A stretch of 64,000 bases of DNA, from assembly GCF_001547525.1 (NCBI RefSeq), contig NZ_CM003768.1, forward strand, positions 310,001-374,000, written 5' to 3'. Below the pieces are notes generated by a model. The model did not search any database. It saw only the letters and a list, made by a program, of their open reading frames with translations, and was not told where the DNA came from. Position 1 is the first letter of the stretch. Each line of letters starts with the position of its first letter. The position numbers and the translations under genes are program-made. This document shows, piece after piece, positions 61,157-64,000 of this stretch. Origin of the DNA: Burkholderia anthina. GTDB taxonomy: Bacteria; Pseudomonadota; Gammaproteobacteria; Burkholderiales; Burkholderiaceae.

Positions 61157-62722
61157 TCAGTGACGGAAGTGGCGCACGCCCGTCAGGATCATCGCGATGT
61201 TGTGCTCGTCGGCTGCCGCGATCACTTCGTCGTCGCGCATCGAGCCGCCCGGCTGGATCACGCAGGTCGCGCCGGCCGCCACGACCACGTCGAGGCCGTC
61301 GCGGAACGGGAAGAACGCATCCGACGCGACGGCCGAGCCGGCGAGCGTCAGCCCCGCGTTCTGCGCCTTGATGCTCGCGATACGGGCGGAATCGACGCGG
61401 CTCATCTGGCCGGCGCCGACGCCGAGCGTCATGCCGTTGCCGCAGAACACGATCGCGTTCGACTTCACGTACTTCGCGACGCGCCATGCGAACAGCAGGT
61501 CGTCCATTTCCTTCGGCGTCGGGTGGCGCTTCGTGACGACGCGCAGCTCGTGCGGCTGCACGTTCTTCGAATCGAGCGACTGCACGAGCAGGCCGCCGCC
61601 CACGCGCTTCAGGTCGAATGCGTTGTGGCCGTCGCCCAGTGCGATTTCGAGCAGGCGCACGTTCTGCTTCGCGGCGAACACCTGCTTCGCGGCGTCGGAG
61701 AACGACGGCGCGATCAGCACTTCGACGAACTGCTTCGCCACCGCTTGCGCGGCCGCTTCGTCGACTTCGCGGTTGAACGCGATGATGCCGCCGAATGCGG
61801 AGGTCGGGTCGGTCTGGAATGCCTTCGCGTACGCGTCGGCCGAGTCGTTGCCGACCGCGACGCCGCACGGGTTCGCATGCTTGATGATCACGCAGGCCGG
61901 CGCGTCGAACGTCTTCACGCATTCCCACGCCGCGTCCGAATCCGCGATGTTGTTGTACGACAGTTCCTTGCCCTGCAGCTGGCGGTAGTTCGCCAGCGCG
62001 CCGGCCGGCGCCGCGAGGTCGCGGTAGAACGCCGCGCTCTGGTGCGGATTCTCGCCGTAGCGCAGGTCCTGCACCTTGTCGAACGCCAGGTTCAGCGTGG
62101 CCGGGTACGTGCTGCGCGATGCGTGCTTCAGCTCGTCGGTCAGGCTGGTCAGGTAGTTCGTGATCGCGCCGTCGTATTGCGCGGTGTGCGCGAACACCTT
62201 CGTCGCGAGACGGAAGTTGGTCGGGTAGCCGACGGTGTTGCCGTTCGCCTTCATTTCATCGAGCACGACCGCGTAGTCGGCCGGGTCGACCACGACCGTC
62301 ACGTCGCGGTGGTTCTTCGCTGCCGAGCGCAGCATCGTCGGGCCGCCGATGTCGATGTTCTCGATCGCGTCGGCGAGCGTACAGTCGTCCTTCGCGATCG
62401 TCGCGACGAACGGATACAGGTTCACGACGAGCAGGTCGATCGTCGGGATGCCGTGCTGCTCCAGCGCCTGCATGTGCTCGGGCAGGTCGCGGCGGGCGAG
62501 GATGCCGCCGTGCACCTTCGGGTGCAGCGTCTTCACGCGCCCATCGAGCATTTCCGGGAAGCCCGTGTAATCGGCCACTTCGGTCACGGGCAGGCCGGCG
62601 TCGGCGAGGAGTTTCGCGGTGCCGCCCGTCGACAGCAGCTTGACGCCGAGGTCGGACAGCGACTTCGCGAAGTCGACGATGCCGGTCTTGTCGGAAACGG
62701 AAATGAGCGCTTGCTTGATCAT
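61157..62722 (-). CDS. purH: Bifunctional AICAR transformylase / IMP cyclohydrolase
   Basis: PurH performs the last two steps to IMP. The 521-residue protein has the N-terminal cyclohydrolase domain ([33 protein letters not shown]) and the C-terminal transformylase with the catalytic Lys-His in [15 protein letters not shown] and the end segment [17 protein letters not shown]. It lies downstream of fis with a 44-bp gap. Confidence 0.98.
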   Translation of the reverse strand: MIKQALISVSDKTGIVDFAKSLSDLGVKLLSTGGTAKLLADAGLPVTEVADYTGFPEMLDGRVKTLHPKVHGGILARRDLPEHMQALEQHGIPTIDLLVVNLYPFVATIAKDDCTLADAIENIDIGGPTMLRSAAKNHRDVTVVVDPADYAVVLDEMKANGNTVGYPTNFRLATKVFAHTAQYDGAITNYLTSLTDELKHASRSTYPATLNLAFDKVQDLRYGENPHQSAAFYRDLAAPAGALANYRQLQGKELSYNNIADSDAAWECVKTFDAPACVIIKHANPCGVAVGNDSADAYAKAFQTDPTSAFGGIIAFNREVDEAAAQAVAKQFVEVLIAPSFSDAAKQVFAAKQNVRLLEIALGDGHNAFDLKRVGGGLLVQSLDSKNVQPHELRVVTKRHPTPKEMDDLLFAWRVAKYVKSNAIVFCGNGMTLGVGAGQMSRVDSARIASIKAQNAGLTLAGSAVASDAFFPFRDGLDVVVAAGATCVIQPGGSMRDDEVIAAADEHNIAMILTGVRHFRH

Positions 62723-62766
62723 GATGGAACCACCAATAGCCAGGGAAACGGGGACGGGACGGCCGC

Positions 62767-63000
62767 CTACAGCAGGCCGTGCTGCTGCAGCTTCTTGCGC
62801 AGCGTATTGCGATTGATGCCGAGGTACTCGGCGGCGAGCGACTGGTTGCCGCCGGCCTGTACGAGCACGACCTCGAGCATCGGCTTTTCGACGCAGGACA
62901 TCACCATTTCATAGACGTCGTGCGGATTGGAGCCGTCTAGATCCCGGAAATACACGTCCAGGCTCTCGCGGACACATTGTTCGATGTTGTGCTTGCTCAT
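62767..63000 (-). CDS. fis: DNA-binding protein Fis
   Basis: Fis is a nucleoid protein and transcription factor. This 77-residue form, shorter than the enterobacterial one, has a dimerisation helix pair ([20 protein letters not shown]) and a C-terminal HTH ([22 protein letters not shown]). Its ATG overlaps the dusB stop (ATGA), the classic dusB-fis operon. Confidence 0.96.
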   Translation of the reverse strand: MSKHNIEQCVRESLDVYFRDLDGSNPHDVYEMVMSCVEKPMLEVVLVQAGGNQSLAAEYLGINRNTLRKKLQQHGLL

Positions 63001-64000
63001 GCTGCTAACTGGTTATGGTCGTCCGGCTCGCCCCGGCCGTTTTCCGCTTCGTCATCGACGTAGACGAGGTGGTCCGACAGCGCTTTTTGCGCCTCGAAGA
63101 ATGCATTGACGGCGGCGAGCTGCTCGCGGGTGGAATCGAGCGTGTTCATTCGGTGCCGGAACCCGTTGGCACCGGAAAGGCCGCGAGTGTACCAGCCGAT
63201 GTGCTTGCGCGCAGTACGGACGCCGGTGAATTCGCCATAGAAAGCGTAGTGGTCTTCCAGGTGTTCGTTCATCACGTGCTGGATCTCGTCGATCCGCGGC
63301 GGGGGCAGCAGCTCGCCGGTTTGCAGGAAATGATCGATTTCGCGGAACAGCCACGGCCGGCCTTGCGCGGCGCGACCGATCATCAGCGCGTCGGCGCCGG
63401 TTGCGTCGAGCACGGCCTTCGCCTTGGCGGGCGACGTGATGTCGCCGTTCGCGACGACCGGAATCCGCACGGCCGCCTTCACGGCCGCGATGGTGTCGTA
63501 CTCGGCGTCGCCGCGGTACAGGTCGGCGCGCGTGCGGCCATGCACGGTGAGCATCGAGATGCCGGCCGCTTCGGCCAGGCGCGCGACCGTGATCGCGTTC
63601 TTGTGCTCGCGGTCCCAGCCGGTGCGGATCTTCAGCGTGACGGGCACCGCATCGGGCCCGGTGCCGACCGCCGCCACGACGGCCTCGACGATCCGCTGCA
63701 CGAGCGGCTCGTTCTGCAGCAGCGCGGAGCCGGCCGCGACGTTGCAGACCTTCTTTGCCGGGCAGCCCATGTTGATGTCGATGATCTGCGCGCCGTTGTC
63801 GACGTTGTAGCGGGCCGCTTCGGCCATCATCGCCGGATCGGCGCCGGCGATCTGCACCGCGATCGGCTCGACCTCGCCTTCGTGGTTCGCGCGCCGCATC
63901 GTCTTCGCGCTCTTCCACAGCTGCGCGTTGGACGCGACCATCTCGGACACCGCGTAACCGGCCCCCAGCCGCTTGCACAGCTGGCGGAACGGACGATCCG
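62997..64000 (-). CDS. dusB: tRNA-dihydrouridine synthase DusB (5' end beyond the window)
   Basis: DusB reduces uridines in the tRNA D-loop using FMN and NADPH. The frame continues to the right edge: residues before the first in-window ATG read DRPFRQLCKRLGAGYAVSEM, typical DusB sequence, so about 30 or so N-terminal residues lie outside. Marks are QIIDINMGCPAKKVCNVAAG with the catalytic cysteine loop, TVHGRTRADLY, IPVVANGDITSPAKAK and DALMIGRAAQGRPWLF. The C-terminal helical domain is complete. It is cotranscribed with fis. Confidence 0.96.
   Translation of the reverse strand, partial: DRPFRQLCKRLGAGYAVSEMVASNAQLWKSAKTMRRANHEGEVEPIAVQIAGADPAMMAEAARYNVDNGAQIIDINMGCPAKKVCNVAAGSALLQNEPLVQRIVEAVVAAVGTGPDAVPVTLKIRTGWDREHKNAITVARLAEAAGISMLTVHGRTRADLYRGDAEYDTIAAVKAAVRIPVVANGDITSPAKAKAVLDATGADALMIGRAAQGRPWLFREIDHFLQTGELLPPPRIDEIQHVMNEHLEDHYAFYGEFTGVRTARKHIGWYTRGLSGANGFRHRMNTLDSTREQLAAVNAFFEAQKALSDHLVYVDDEAENGRGEPDDHNQLAA

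Overview
The window is dense, GC-rich (visibly about two thirds G+C) proteobacterial chromosome with short intergenic gaps. Gene content and order (dusB-fis-purH-ruvC-ruvA-ruvB, rplM-rpsI-erpA, bamE divergent from fur, hexR-edd-eda-gntP-gntK, gltIJKL, tyrS-dtd) fit the main chromosome of a Burkholderia, most likely of the cepacia complex. The genus is inferred from gene order and protein style, not from a database search. No phage, insertion sequence, CRISPR array or tRNA gene was seen.

Layout. 1-5.5 kb: rsmE (cut by the left edge) with a VOC protein, an aminopropyltransferase, transketolase and GAPDH. 5.5-14.7 kb: accessory catabolism and regulation. This holds a LysR gene, an idonate/gluconate dehydrogenase pair (idnO-idnD), an MFS exporter facing a decayed LysR gene, then a GntR/FadR regulator, a DctA-type carrier, allantoicase and ureidoglycolate lyase, and fur. 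14.8-24.1 kb: housekeeping (bamE, dapB, an ExbB/ExbD-type pair, leuS, lptE, holA, proA, a HemJ-like protein). 24.1-29.9 kb: the Entner-Doudoroff/gluconate block with hexR facing edd-eda and then gntP-gntK; two HexR-like operators lie between hexR and edd. 29.9-40 kb: a TetR regulator facing a FAD amine oxidase, purB, a LysR gene, gdhA and the glutamate/aspartate ABC transporter gltIJKL with an internal terminator after gltI.

40-45.3 kb is a single 1743-residue autotransporter with an extended signal peptide, followed by about 600 bp of AT-richer non-coding DNA. 45.9-52.5 kb: a class II glutamine amidotransferase, pyrC, a DUF3025 protein, rnpB, an OsmC protein, a well-defined candidate small RNA gene (about 50.22-50.32 kb), a small DUF1090 protein, rplM-rpsI and erpA. 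52.5-64 kb: anmK, tyrS-dtd, a histidine phosphatase, a ParB-like lipoprotein, an MpaB-type oxygenase, ruvB, ruvA, ruvC, purH, fis and dusB (cut by the right edge).

The coding genes mostly belong to known families. The observations most worth a second look are regulatory: the small RNA with its own consensus promoter and a C/U-rich loop able to pair with Shine-Dalgarno sequences; the LysR remnant next to an intact operator; two matching operator palindromes around the GntR/dctA/allantoate genes; paired TetR operators over a promoter with a long structured leader; and a family of 14-bp tandem repeats just after stop codons.
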